Assembly (NCBI RefSeq): GCF_014705615.1
Contig: NZ_JACXJA010000003.1
Location: forward strand, 349,785 to 413,784
Reading direction: 5' to 3'
DNA from: Paenibacillus oceani
Lineage (GTDB): Bacteria; Bacillota; Bacilli; Paenibacillales; NBRC-103111
DNA length: 64,000 nt
Shown: piece by piece, positions 37,302-46,650 of the stretch
Layout of the letters: each line of letters starts with the position of its first letter
How positions within the stretch are numbered: the first letter of the stretch is position 1
The notes under the pieces: generated by a model
Databases searched by the model: none
What the model saw: only the letters and a program-made list of their open reading frames with translations
Told to the model about the DNA's origin: nothing
Translations under genes and position numbers: made by a program

Positions 37302-38159
37302 ATGAAAACGACCAAATCGCTCTCCCGGCTCGGGAGCTTGCTGGACAATGTGCAGGTTCAGGTGTCGATCGCGGCGTATACGAAAGTAGATGCGAAGTGG
37401 CGGCAGATGAACTTCGTTCCGGAGTTCAACCGGTTTTATTACATCCGCGAAGGGGAAGGCTGCCTCGTCATCGACGGGGTGCCTCATTATCCCCGTCCCG
37501 GTCAGCTGTTCGTAATGCCTTCGGGTGTGAAGCAGTCCTATTACACGATAAATGAAAACGGTTTCGGCAAATATTGGTGCCACTTCACGGCCAAAATCGG
37601 CGATACCGACCTGTTCCGGTTGACCGGAGTGCCTTCGCACATCGATGTCACGGACCAAGAGCGGCTGTCGCGGTTGTTCGAGCAACTGATCGAACATTAC
37701 CACAGCAGGCAGTTTACCGCTGCGCTTATGCAGAAATCCGTTCTACTGGAGATTGTCAGTCTCTATCTGGAGCGTGCGGTCGAAGGCCGGCAGATGTTCC
37801 GGGCGGATCAGGAAGATAGCGGCATCCGGAATTTGAATCTCGTATTGAAATATATCGAGAGCCATCTGCATGACAATATTACGGTTCCCCAGCTCGCGGC
37901 GCTCGTCCATTTTCACCCGAATTACTTGATCCGCTTATTCCGCGAGCTGGTCGGCACGTCGCCGATTCAGTATGTGCACAAAATGAAGATGGAGAAGGCG
38001 ATGTCGCTGCTGACGGCGACCGAGGAGCCGGTATCGGAGATCGCCCGGCAGGTGGGCATGGAGCTGTACTACTTTTCCCGGGTGTTCAAGAAGCATACCG
38101 GGCTGCCGCCGTCGGATTACCGCAGATTGCTGCAGGAACGGCACGGTGCGGAGGATTAG
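37302..38159 (+). CDS. AraC-family transcriptional regulator
   Basis: The 285-residue protein has a cupin-type sensor half (FNRFYYIREGEGCLVIDG, about residues 45-60, then YPRPGQLFVMPSGVKQSY) and two helix-turn-helix motifs (about 180-280) with LVGTSPIQYVHKMKMEKA and MELYYFSRVFKKHTGLPPSDYR. GGGGAG lies 6 nt before the ATG. It lies directly upstream of the PhyH-HEAT dioxygenase gene in the same direction, so that gene is the most likely target; the inducer is unknown. Confidence 0.88.
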   Translation: MKTTKSLSRLGSLLDNVQVQVSIAAYTKVDAKWRQMNFVPEFNRFYYIREGEGCLVIDGVPHYPRPGQLFVMPSGVKQSYYTINENGFGKYWCHFTAKIGDTDLFRLTGVPSHIDVTDQERLSRLFEQLIEHYHSRQFTAALMQKSVLLEIVSLYLERAVEGRQMFRADQEDSGIRNLNLVLKYIESHLHDNITVPQLAALVHFHPNYLIRLFRELVGTSPIQYVHKMKMEKAMSLLTATEEPVSEIARQVGMELYYFSRVFKKHTGLPPSDYRRLLQERHGAED

Positions 38160-38271
38160 CGGAAAACAGGTTTGTTTTGTGCAAATGGGAGTGAACTTCC
38201 TCCATTCTCTTGTTCGGCGTATTCCGCCATAGTAAAGGTGAAGCCAAAACTATGAGGTGGAGGGAACTCCG

Positions 38272-39813
38272 ATGGAGAAACCGATGCAACTGCTTAACGA
38301 CGATCAGATGAGACAGTTTATTACCGAAGGGTACTTATTGCTGAAAACCGACTTCTCGCCACAGTTTCATCAGAGCCTGCTGGAGCGGCTCAGCGAAGTG
38401 TACCGTACCGAAGGCAATCCGGGCAACAACTTGCTGCCTCGGATTCGCGAGCTTCAGAAGGTATTCGAGCATCCGGTCGTTACAGGCGCTCTAACGAGCG
38501 TGCTCGGCCCGGGGTATATGATGCATTCGCACCGCCACGGGCATTACAACAACTCTCCGAAACCGGGCGGCTGGCATAAGGACAGCTACTGGGGCTACCA
38601 TAAAATGCGCAATCACCGTCCGTGGTGGGCGATGATTATGTATTTCCCGCAGGATACGCCGGTGGAGCTTGGACCGACAGGGGTCATGCCCGGCACGCAA
38701 AATTACGATACCCGCACGTTCGCGGCGGACGACAGCGACGGCGAGGTAACGGCGGCCGGCCAGGCGGGAACGTTTGTCCTGATTCATTACGATATATGGC
38801 ACCGGTCGACGTCCAATCTGCTCGGCAAGGAACGGTTCATGCTGAAATTCGAATTTATGCGCACGCAAGCTCCGGCCGAACCGAGCTGGGATAACCGGGA
38901 AGCGTTGTGGATAACCCCCTCTTCGTTCAGCACGCCGGTTTATCGGCACGAGGCGATGTGGACAGACGCCTGGAACTGGCTGTCGGGCAGAAGCGACGAC
39001 GGTTTGACGGCCGCAAGCGGCGGAACGGCGGAGGAAATTGCCGGCCTGCTGGAGGAGCTGCGGTCGGAAGAAGCGGAGCGGCGGGTGGACGCAGCTGACC
39101 GGCTGGGGATGCTGGGGGCTGCAACTGCGTCTTATGGAGCCGTCGCGGCTATGGAGCGGGCGCTGGAAGATTCGTTCGAGCCGGTCGCTCTGAATGCGGC
39201 CTATGGCTTGGCCCGCATGGGAGAGGAAGGATCGGAGGCGCTGCTTCGCGCCTTGAAGCACGGCAGTGTGCCGGTTTCGCGCAAAGCGGGTTACGGGCTG
39301 TCCGCGGCCGGGCATGGGGTGGTCCGGGAACTGACCGAGGCTGTAGGCAGCGAGCGCGAAGAGACAATCGTTCATGCGGCGTTTGCCCTTGGCGAGCAGC
39401 CGTGTGCGGCTTCGTCGGCGGACGTGGTAAGTGCGCTGGCCGGATTGTTAAGCCATGCATCCGTGAAGGTGCGTCAGGCCGCCGTCGATGCGCTCGGATC
39501 AGCCGGAGCGTATAGGTCCGGTTATGAATCCGGCAGCGAAAGTGTCGAGGCGCTTGCGCACGCCCTGCAGGACGACGACACCCAAGTCCGCTTTATGGCA
39601 GGGTTGTCGCTTGCGAAATGGGGAGAGCAGGCGGAAGATGCGGTGCCTTCGCTTGTCGAAGCGTTGGACGACGACAACCGGTATGTCCGGGCTCATGCGG
39701 CCGACGCCTTGTATTATATCGGGACGGCCAAAGCCCAGGATGCGCTGCTGCGGTTTCTGCGCGTCTCCCGCTGGTGTCCGACCACGACTCCGGCCAGTAC
39801 GTTTTATCCGTAA
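38272..39813 (+). CDS. PhyH-like Fe(II)/2-oxoglutarate dioxygenase fused to HEAT repeats
   Basis: The 513-residue protein starts with a phytanoyl-CoA dioxygenase-like domain (about residues 1-235). The iron ligands are His102 and Asp104 in GWHKDSYW and His177 in YDIWHRSTSN, with GPTGVMPGTQNY before it. Residues about 260-500 are HEAT-type repeats (VALNAAYGLARMG, VSRKAGYGLSAAG, VRQAAVDALGSAG, VRAHAADALYYIG). ATG 38272 follows GGTGGAGGG; the upstream in-frame ATG includes the ribosome binding site. The repeat half suggests a protein or multi-subunit substrate, or a scaffold. The pairing of the two domains is unusual. An AraC gene is immediately upstream. Confidence 0.85.
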   Translation: MEKPMQLLNDDQMRQFITEGYLLLKTDFSPQFHQSLLERLSEVYRTEGNPGNNLLPRIRELQKVFEHPVVTGALTSVLGPGYMMHSHRHGHYNNSPKPGGWHKDSYWGYHKMRNHRPWWAMIMYFPQDTPVELGPTGVMPGTQNYDTRTFAADDSDGEVTAAGQAGTFVLIHYDIWHRSTSNLLGKERFMLKFEFMRTQAPAEPSWDNREALWITPSSFSTPVYRHEAMWTDAWNWLSGRSDDGLTAASGGTAEEIAGLLEELRSEEAERRVDAADRLGMLGAATASYGAVAAMERALEDSFEPVALNAAYGLARMGEEGSEALLRALKHGSVPVSRKAGYGLSAAGHGVVRELTEAVGSEREETIVHAAFALGEQPCAASSADVVSALAGLLSHASVKVRQAAVDALGSAGAYRSGYESGSESVEALAHALQDDDTQVRFMAGLSLAKWGEQAEDAVPSLVEALDDDNRYVRAHAADALYYIGTAKAQDALLRFLRVSRWCPTTTPASTFYP

Positions 39814-39926
39814 TCGGAGGGCGGCGGGGGAAGCGGAGTTCGCTCTGCTTCCGGACGAATTGCCAGCCTTGTATGCGACTTGTCTGAGTAATCCTGTGAT
39901 TCCTGCTGTTCCATCAAGTCCGAAAC

Positions 39927-39973
39927 CAACCCGGCCGTCCTCTTACGATGAGGAAAGCCGGGTTGCTTTTTTT
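39927..39973 (+). terminator. Terminator after the PhyH-HEAT gene
   Basis: CAACCCGGC (39927-39935) pairs with GCCGGGTTG (39957-39965), with an inner CCTC/GAGG stem, followed by seven T (39967-39973). Confidence 0.88.
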
Positions 39974-40025
39974 GCATGCGCCGACTTGCCCAAAACGGGC
40001 TTATTTTCGTCATTTTGCCCGAATT

Positions 40026-40055
40026 TTGCCGGAAACCCCCGATCTGTGTTACACT
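40026..40055 (+). promoter_or_regulatory. Promoter of the FAD oxidoreductase gene
   Basis: TTGCCG (40026-40031), an 18-bp spacer and TACACT (40050-40055) with an upstream TG (40047-40048) form an extended -10 promoter 36 bp before the start. Confidence 0.6.
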
Positions 40056-40091
40056 TTGAATGTCATTTTACAATGGAATAGGATGGGATGC

Positions 40092-42041
40092 ATGGCTAGA
40101 CACGTGGACCGCAGGACCGCCCGCAAAAATGCAATCGTTTTTCTGCTGCTTGTCGGGGTGGCACTAGTAATCGCGGGGGTGACCGCATACAAGCTATTAG
40201 GCGGCGGCAAAACCCAGTCGACCGGCAATCCGGGCGAACTCGCTGAGGTGCAATCGGTCAAGACGGTAAAAAACAGCTACGATGTAATCGTTGTAGGTAC
40301 CGATCCGGAAGGGATCGTAGCCGCGGTGTCCTCCGCCCGCAACGGGCTGAAGACGCTGCTGGTGGACGGCCGGGACCGGGACATTCTCGGGGGTCTGATG
40401 ACGCTGGGTTGGCTGAACAGTCTCGACCATAACTACGATCGTGAGAAAACGAGCATCATTCCCGGAAAAGTGGACATTTTAAATCAAGGTTTATTTATGG
40501 AATGGTATAAACAGGTGGAAGGCGATTCGTTTGATGTCGTAACGGCGGCGAACGCGTTTCACAACATGGTAAAAAACGAGAGCAATATCGATCTGCTGCT
40601 CAAAACGAAAGCGATCGAACCGAAGCTGGAAGCCGGCGCGAACGGCAACAACAAAATCGTCGGCGTCACGATTACCAAAGAAGACGGCTCGAAGCAGGAC
40701 GTGACCGCAAAGGCGGTTATCGACGCTACCCAGGATGCGGATATCGCCGCGGCGTCGGGCGTGCCTTATACAATCGGGCGTGCGGACGTTGGAGACGAGA
40801 AAGCGAGAATGGCGGTTACCGCCGTATTCCGTCTCAAAAACGTAACCCCCGAAGTATGGAAGCAAATCCAGAAGCGGTTGAAGGACGACGGCGACCCGAA
40901 CACCGACGCTAACGAGCTTAGCGCGTGGGGCTTTGGCGAGATGCAAAAGTATCCGCCTAACAATAAGGAACGCGTCAAGATGCGCGGTCTCAACATCGGC
41001 CGGCAAAACGACAACACGATGCTGATCAACGCGCTGCAAATTTTCGGGATTGACGGGCTCGATCCGAAATCGCGCACGGAAGCTTTCGAGATTGCAAAAA
41101 AAGAATTGCCGTATGTTGTAGAGCATATGAAGAAGCTGTATCCCGAATTTGCCGGACTGGAGTGGGATGCCGTGGCGCCGGAACTGTACATTCGCGAAAC
41201 CCGGCATATGCAAGGCGAATACCGACTGACGATGGTCGATGTGCTGGAAAACCGCGATCAGTGGGACCGGATCGGATTCGGCTCGTACCCGGTCGATATT
41301 CAGCGGATATCGCCTACAGATAACGGCGCAGTCATGAGTCATCCGCTCAAGTATGCGATCCCGTTCCGCTCGATCGTTCCATTAAAGGCGGACAACCTGC
41401 TGGTCGTCGGACGGTCCGGCAGCTTCGATACGCTGCCTCACGGAAGCGCCCGGGTTATTCCGGTCGGGATGGCTACCGGAGAAGCCGCCGGCACGGCCGC
41501 GAAGCTCGCGATGGACAAAAATATTACGTTCCGGGAGCTGTCCGCTTCTAAGGAACATATCGCGACGCTGCAGGACATGCTTAACAAGCAGGGAATGGAG
41601 CTGAAGCCTTACCAGCCCAAACCGGAGTTTTATATGGAACAGAAAGCTTATGAAGGGTTGAAGACGGTCGTGAGTATGGGACTCGTCATTGGCGGCTACG
41701 ATAACAAAGGCTTCGACACGACGCCGGCTTCGAACCCGCAGCGGCTGATCAACTTGATGCAAGGCGTCAAGCGAGTGCATAAGCTGACCGGCGATCCGAG
41801 CGGAGTTGCGGCGGGCATCCAGGATGCGGCGAAGCAGCCGCTCACGCTCGATCAGGCGGCGTGGACGATCGCGAAGACAGCCGGCCTCGACGTTCAGGCG
41901 GCACAAGCGGTGAAGGAGCTGCAGGCGAAAGGAATGCTGAAGCAAGCGACGATCGATGGCATCGCCGATAAGCAGAAGTTGAACAACGGCGATACGTATA
42001 TGATGATTCACGATATGGTGGAAGCAGTGCGGAAGAAATAG
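40092..42041 (+). CDS. Membrane-anchored FAD-dependent oxidoreductase
   Basis: The 649-residue protein has a basic N-terminus and one transmembrane helix (about residues 14-35), then an FAD-binding Rossmann fold (YDVIVVGTDPEGIVAAVSSA, where the usual GxGxxG is GTDPEG) and later FAD contacts (VIDATQDADIAAASG, ADNLLVVGRSGSFDT ... GSARVIPVGMATGEAAGTAA) typical of the FAD-dependent oxidoreductase family PF12831. The last 65 residues (LTLDQAAWTIAKTAGLDV ...) resemble an S-layer-homology-like wall-binding module. The FAD domain would be outside the membrane if the helix is a signal anchor. ATG 40092 is preferred to 40083 for ribosome-site spacing. The substrate is unknown. Confidence 0.8.
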   Translation: MARHVDRRTARKNAIVFLLLVGVALVIAGVTAYKLLGGGKTQSTGNPGELAEVQSVKTVKNSYDVIVVGTDPEGIVAAVSSARNGLKTLLVDGRDRDILGGLMTLGWLNSLDHNYDREKTSIIPGKVDILNQGLFMEWYKQVEGDSFDVVTAANAFHNMVKNESNIDLLLKTKAIEPKLEAGANGNNKIVGVTITKEDGSKQDVTAKAVIDATQDADIAAASGVPYTIGRADVGDEKARMAVTAVFRLKNVTPEVWKQIQKRLKDDGDPNTDANELSAWGFGEMQKYPPNNKERVKMRGLNIGRQNDNTMLINALQIFGIDGLDPKSRTEAFEIAKKELPYVVEHMKKLYPEFAGLEWDAVAPELYIRETRHMQGEYRLTMVDVLENRDQWDRIGFGSYPVDIQRISPTDNGAVMSHPLKYAIPFRSIVPLKADNLLVVGRSGSFDTLPHGSARVIPVGMATGEAAGTAAKLAMDKNITFRELSASKEHIATLQDMLNKQGMELKPYQPKPEFYMEQKAYEGLKTVVSMGLVIGGYDNKGFDTTPASNPQRLINLMQGVKRVHKLTGDPSGVAAGIQDAAKQPLTLDQAAWTIAKTAGLDVQAAQAVKELQAKGMLKQATIDGIADKQKLNNGDTYMMIHDMVEAVRKK

Positions 42042-42373
42042 AAAAAAAGGACTCAGCACGCAGATGATGCGGGCGAAGCCGGAAGGCCCCTTCACCAAGC
42101 GGGCCTTGTATAGGGACTTACAGGCGTCTCTCCGATAGCGGGGGGCGCTTTTTCCATTTCCTCTAACGCAACGCCAGCAGGTTCTGATCGATCATTGAGC
42201 TGATTATCCAAATATTAGGGCCAATCCGTCAATGGATAGCCGTACCATTGTCATCTATAATCGAAGTAGATCCGATCTGATAGCGGTTTCATTGGCGACG
42301 TCGCATATCATTTATCCATTGCATCTAAGGTGGACGTATTTTACATTTCCTCTTGAGAGGGAGCTCCGGACTT
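42042..42373. other. Intergenic region between the FAD gene and the AraC gene
   Basis: Contains the FAD-gene terminator (42124-42153) and an orphan promoter-like pair TGGATA (42233-42238) and TATAAT (42256-42261, 17-bp spacer) pointing right into the 3' end of the minus-strand AraC gene. No coding frame is convincing. Confidence 0.5.
42124..42153 (+). terminator. Terminator of the FAD oxidoreductase gene
   Basis: GCGTCTCTC (42124-42132) pairs with GGGGGGCGC (42140-42148) using three G-U pairs, followed by TTTTT. Confidence 0.65.
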
Positions 42374-43162
42374 CTACAACGCGTTCGTTTTTTTGAATTG
42401 CACCGGCGTCATCTTCATTTTTTGCTTGAAAAATCGCGAGAAGTGCGCTTGGTCGAAAAAGCCTAACGTTTCGGCGATTTGCGTCATACTCAGCTTCGAG
42501 TTGATGATCAGCGAGCAAGCCTTGTTTATTTTCAACTGATGGAACAAGCCGATGACGCTGCAGCCGAATTCGCGGTTCGTAATTCGTTTGAGCGTCGACG
42601 TGCTGACGGAAAGTTGTTCCGATAACTCGTTTAAAGTCAAATTTTCAGACAACCGCATGTTCATCAAGATGAGCATCTGCGAGCGAAAGCTCGTATCGCT
42701 GTCCAGCATTTGCACACAGCTCAACAAGATGGAATCGAGCAGTCTGGCGATTTGCAGCTTGGCAAGGATGGTAAAATGATCGACCATCTCGTCCACCTCA
42801 ACAATGACGGACAACATATCGGAACGATCGAGCACGACGAAGTGCTTCACCTGCTTCTCCAGCATCGAGACGATGCCTCTCTCGTCGCAAGTTTGGTTCA
42901 AGTCGATGCCGAGCTGCTCGTATCCGCCTTCGGACGCCAGCGAATGGAGCTCGCCGGGAGGGATGATGCACAGTTGCCCTCGTTTCAACCGATGCTCGGT
43001 CCCGTTATGGAAGACGTGAAGGGTGCCCTTCGTAACCCAAATCAGTTGATAGAAAGGGTGGTCGTGTTCGGCGAGGAAATAGTCTTTATCCCGCGATAGC
43101 AAGTTCAAGTGGTTGTAAGGCGCGACAAGCCGATTGTTCTGAAAAAACCTCAACACTGTCAT
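42374..43162 (-). CDS. AraC-family transcriptional regulator
   Basis: The 262-residue protein has a cupin N-terminus (FLAEHDHPFYQLIWVTKGTL, about residues 30-50; RGQLCIIPPGELHSL) and a C-terminal AraC DNA-binding domain with LNELSEQLSVSTSTLKRI and GFFDQAHFSRFFKQKMKMTPVQF. It is divergent from the sugar-binding lipoprotein gene and shares a 90-bp promoter region with it, so it probably controls the lipoprotein-GH32 unit in response to an oligosaccharide. ATG 43162 is used; a GTG one codon upstream is possible. Codon and base use are slightly more AT-rich than the backbone genes, as seen for the whole unit. Confidence 0.86.
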   Translation of the reverse strand: MTVLRFFQNNRLVAPYNHLNLLSRDKDYFLAEHDHPFYQLIWVTKGTLHVFHNGTEHRLKRGQLCIIPPGELHSLASEGGYEQLGIDLNQTCDERGIVSMLEKQVKHFVVLDRSDMLSVIVEVDEMVDHFTILAKLQIARLLDSILLSCVQMLDSDTSFRSQMLILMNMRLSENLTLNELSEQLSVSTSTLKRITNREFGCSVIGLFHQLKINKACSLIINSKLSMTQIAETLGFFDQAHFSRFFKQKMKMTPVQFKKTNAL

Positions 43163-43203
43163 CACACTCGCATTTCACTTATATTGCTGTAAATTTACGC
43201 TAG

Positions 43204-43227
43204 TCGGTCGTAGATGTCAATGACCGA
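43204..43227. promoter_or_regulatory. Inverted repeat in the AraC/lipoprotein divergent promoter region
   Basis: TCGGTC (43204-43209) and GACCGA (43222-43227) are a perfect inverted repeat 18 bp apart centre to centre. A 10-bp palindrome GTAAATTTAC lies just upstream at about 43191-43200. Both are candidate operators. Confidence 0.4.
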
Positions 43228-43254
43228 AACTTGCAGGGGGAGGCCAAAATAACG

Positions 43255-44562
43255 ATGAACTATGGAAAGCTTGGGTTATTGTTGACGGTCGTTACGGGAC
43301 TGCTGACGGGGTGCGGCGGCAATAACGCGGGATCTGGCAACACCGAACCGGCCGGCAACGAGCCGGTAACGATCAAGATCGGCGCGTCGGGAAGCGCCAA
43401 CTATGCGAACGAGGCGTTATTTCAGGAAACGGTCGTGGAGCCGGTAAAGAAAAAGTATCCGCACATTACGTTGGAATACATTCCGATGGGAGGCAAAAGT
43501 TCGGTCAAATCGATCGACGACTGGATGGCGAGCGGTAACATACCGGACCTTATTTTGCACTCCAACGGCTCGATGGGCGAACTGTTCGATTATGATTTAT
43601 TGACTGACATGACGCCGCTTGTAAAGCAGACGGGCACGAACTTGAACCGGTTCGACAAAGCAGTATTGGATTCGGTGCGGGTTGCTTCCGACCAAGGTTG
43701 GCTTGTCGGTATCCCGTATTCGCAAAATTTCAATGCGCTTTATTACAACAAGGACATTTTCGATAAGTTTGCTGTCAGCTATCCGACCGACGGAATGACA
43801 TGGGATAGCGTCATTGAATTGTCGAAGCGGGTAGCGAGAACCGAAGCAGGGATTTCTTATGTCGGGCTTCATCCGCAATGGGTGCTGCGTCCCGCTTATC
43901 CGCTCGCGTTAACGATTGTTGACGCGAAGACGGGAAGATCGCAGGTGACGAACGCCCAGTGGAAGCAAGTCTCCGAGCTGCTGCAAAAGATTGTCGCCAT
44001 ACCGAACAATTGGGACGGGAAATCGGGGAGCGGCGATTTTTGGGGCAAAAAAACGATTGCGATGCTCGCCTCGACGAATGTGTTCGCCTTGCTTGAACCG
44101 GAGTCGCAGAAAGGGTTTTCCGGTTGGGATGTCGTCCAATATCCGAGCTTCCCGGATCAGCCGGACGTAAGCGGCATGGTAGACGCGTGGGTGCTCATTG
44201 TCGCCAAAACGAGCAAGCATAAAACCGAGGCTATGCAAGTGATCAATGTCATTACATCTGACGAAGTGCAGCTTCTTGCAGCGTCGAAGTACGCCCAAAT
44301 GTCCACGCTTGCGAATCCGGTGATGAAGCAGCAGTTTGGTTCGAAGATGGACAGCTTGAACATTAAGGGTAAAAATTTGCAAGGTATATTCAAGGGCAAG
44401 ATCGTCGCCGCTCCGAAGTTCTCGCCTTACGAAAAACAAGCGCGAGCGCCTTACCAAGCGAACATGCTGAAAGTGTTCAGCGGGGAAATGGATGTCAATA
44501 CGGCATTAAGAGACGCCGACCAGAAAATAAACAAGTTGCTTGATGAATATAAAAATAGATGA
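43255..44562 (+). CDS. ABC transporter extracellular solute-binding lipoprotein
   Basis: The 435-residue protein is a family-1-type solute-binding lipoprotein. It has a signal peptide with lipobox LLTGC (lipidated Cys20), a short Gly/Asn/Ser/Pro linker, then the two-lobed binding fold (VTIKIGASGS, PYSQNFNALYYNKDIF, FWGKKTIAMLAS, DAWVLIVAKTSKHK). Such proteins capture oligosaccharides for import. No permease or ATPase gene is next to it; the only partner is the GH32 gene 75 bp downstream. ATG 43255 is 14 nt after GGGGAGG, which is long, so expression may be modest. The divergent AraC gene is the likely regulator. Confidence 0.88.
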   Translation: MNYGKLGLLLTVVTGLLTGCGGNNAGSGNTEPAGNEPVTIKIGASGSANYANEALFQETVVEPVKKKYPHITLEYIPMGGKSSVKSIDDWMASGNIPDLILHSNGSMGELFDYDLLTDMTPLVKQTGTNLNRFDKAVLDSVRVASDQGWLVGIPYSQNFNALYYNKDIFDKFAVSYPTDGMTWDSVIELSKRVARTEAGISYVGLHPQWVLRPAYPLALTIVDAKTGRSQVTNAQWKQVSELLQKIVAIPNNWDGKSGSGDFWGKKTIAMLASTNVFALLEPESQKGFSGWDVVQYPSFPDQPDVSGMVDAWVLIVAKTSKHKTEAMQVINVITSDEVQLLAASKYAQMSTLANPVMKQQFGSKMDSLNIKGKNLQGIFKGKIVAAPKFSPYEKQARAPYQANMLKVFSGEMDVNTALRDADQKINKLLDEYKNR

Positions 44563-44637
44563 TTTCCGTTATCGCAATTATTGCAGGGAAACAATTCGTG
44601 CGTACAAACAGCATGTAACGCAAAGGGGGAGATGAGA

Positions 44638-46437
44638 ATGAAAGCAAGCGATCAAGTAAGCAGACGATTTGTGCTCCGTCATCGGTATATTCATTTTCCG
44701 GTAACGAATGGGGCTGCGAAAACGATGGTTTCGCTGTCACTCGGGAGCGGAGACGCGGCGGAGACCGTCATGCAATTCCAAGTCGAGCTGGCGGCCGGCC
44801 AGCCGGACTTCTGGACTTATGCCGATGTGAGCCGATGGGTCGGGAACGAGCTGACGATAACGCTGGAAGCGCCGGAGTCTGAGCCAGAGCCGGGGGTGTC
44901 ACGAACGGCGGATACGGCCGTGATCGACCGAATCATCGAAAGCGACTACGTGCCTGACGAAGCCGGCCTGTACAAGGAGAAATACCGCCCTCAGCTTCAT
45001 TTTTCGTCGAGGCGCGGCTGGCTGAACGATCCGAACGGCCTCGTCTATTTCAATAACGAGTATCATTTGTTTTACCAGCATAATCCGTTCGGGCGGGCTT
45101 GGGACAATATCGGCTGGGGGCATGCGACAAGTCCGGATCTGCTTCATTGGAAAGAGCTTCCCGGAGCGATGTATCCGCAGCGATACGGCGATTTCTACTT
45201 CTCGGGCAGCGCCTGCATGGACTGGACGAATTCGTCCGGACTCCAGAGCGGAGACGAGCCGGTCATGGCAGCTTTTTATACGAGCACGGGCCGCGGACAA
45301 TGTTTGGCCTATAGTGACGACAAAGGACGGACGTGGCAGCAGTACGCAGCAAATCCGGTACTCGTGCACGGGAAGCTGTTCGACAAGCACAACTACTCCG
45401 CACACATCCCGTTATGGCACGAAAGCCGCGATCCCAAAGTCTTTTACTACGAGCCGGGCGGCCATTGGGTGATGGTCGTGTACGAGCAGCATGTTGACGA
45501 GAAGGTGAGCGGTGATGATTGTCTGTTCGCGATTTATACGTCGTCCAATATGATCGATTGGGAGAAGCAGAGCGAGCTGGCAGGCTGGTACGAATGTCCC
45601 GAGTTGTTCGAGCTTGCCGTAGATGGCGATCCGGGACATAAGAAGTGGGTGCTGTACGGGGTGGACGGGAGGTACGCGCTAGGCAGCTTTGACGGCAAAA
45701 CGTTCGTACCGGAAACGCGCGGCGGGGAGGCCTTTGATCCCTACCTTTCGTTCAGACCGTACTTGGACGGGTTGTCTTTCAAGTATATGGCCCAATACGG
45801 CAATATGATGCTGGCGGCGCAGACGTTCAACGATATACCGGAGTCGGACGGGCGGCGGCTGCAGATCGGCTGGCTGCGAAGCGCGACGCCGGCGGGAATG
45901 CCGTTCAACCAGGCGATGAGTCTTGCATGCGAGTTGACGTTAAGACGGACGGACGACGGCATCCGGCTGTTTACTTGGCCGGTGCGGGAACTGGAGCGGC
46001 TTCGCGGGGATAAGCTGGAATGGAGTGGGGTTAACGTAGAGGAAGGTGAAGTCACGCTTCCGGGCACAAACGCGGAGTTGTTGGATATCGTGGCGGAGTT
46101 CACGGCGTCCGGCGGGGAGGCAGGTCTTGTCGTTCACGGAGTCAAGGTGCTGTACAGCTGGACCCGGCAGAAGCTCGTCTGCACGCTGCCGAGCGGTTCT
46201 GAAATTGCGGCTCCGTTGAGACCGCTCAACGGAGCGGTCAAGCTTCGGATGATTGCCGATCGTACTTCACTTGAAATATTCGCCAATGACGGAAGAGTAT
46301 ATATCCCGGCGGCGGTTTTACTCTCGGATGAGGAAAAGCGGGTTGCCTGGATCGGCAAAGGAGGCAGCGCCACGTTACAACGGTTGGACGTCTACCCGCT
46401 GCAATCCATATGGCGGCATCAGGCAGACGGCGGTTAA
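44638..46437 (+). CDS. GH32 beta-fructosidase (levanase/inulinase type)
   Basis: GH32 enzymes hydrolyse beta-fructosides such as sucrose, levan and inulin. The 599-residue protein has the three catalytic residues in order: nucleophile Asp131 in WLNDPNG, transition-state stabiliser Asp265 in SRDPK, and acid/base Glu319 in YECPEL. The five-bladed propeller is followed by a C-terminal beta-sandwich (about residues 460-590) and preceded by about 100 extra N-terminal residues. No signal peptide is visible, suggesting action on imported fructo-oligosaccharides. ATG 44638 is 6 nt after AAAGGGGGAG. It pairs with the upstream sugar-binding lipoprotein. Confidence 0.93.
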   Translation: MKASDQVSRRFVLRHRYIHFPVTNGAAKTMVSLSLGSGDAAETVMQFQVELAAGQPDFWTYADVSRWVGNELTITLEAPESEPEPGVSRTADTAVIDRIIESDYVPDEAGLYKEKYRPQLHFSSRRGWLNDPNGLVYFNNEYHLFYQHNPFGRAWDNIGWGHATSPDLLHWKELPGAMYPQRYGDFYFSGSACMDWTNSSGLQSGDEPVMAAFYTSTGRGQCLAYSDDKGRTWQQYAANPVLVHGKLFDKHNYSAHIPLWHESRDPKVFYYEPGGHWVMVVYEQHVDEKVSGDDCLFAIYTSSNMIDWEKQSELAGWYECPELFELAVDGDPGHKKWVLYGVDGRYALGSFDGKTFVPETRGGEAFDPYLSFRPYLDGLSFKYMAQYGNMMLAAQTFNDIPESDGRRLQIGWLRSATPAGMPFNQAMSLACELTLRRTDDGIRLFTWPVRELERLRGDKLEWSGVNVEEGEVTLPGTNAELLDIVAEFTASGGEAGLVVHGVKVLYSWTRQKLVCTLPSGSEIAAPLRPLNGAVKLRMIADRTSLEIFANDGRVYIPAAVLLSDEEKRVAWIGKGGSATLQRLDVYPLQSIWRHQADGG

Positions 46438-46650
46438 AAGGGTGAGAAAACGATGGAAGTTTGACGGAGTGGGTGATCCGTCCCGCGAAGAGGATAGCCG
46501 TACGGATTTGCCGGCCGAGTACCCGTCTGTGGGCAAGTTCCACAGGGCAAATTATCAAATGTAACCTAACTGTAATCTAATTTTGAATCTGCGTTAACAA
46601 TGAGCGCCTATAATAAAAGTCGACCCCCTTTTTTCATATATACTTGGATA

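Noticed and set aside
46442..46564. 40-residue GTG frame after the GH32 gene
   Set aside because: Composition is protein-like, but AAAAGG touches the start codon and there is no conserved feature; kept only as a note.
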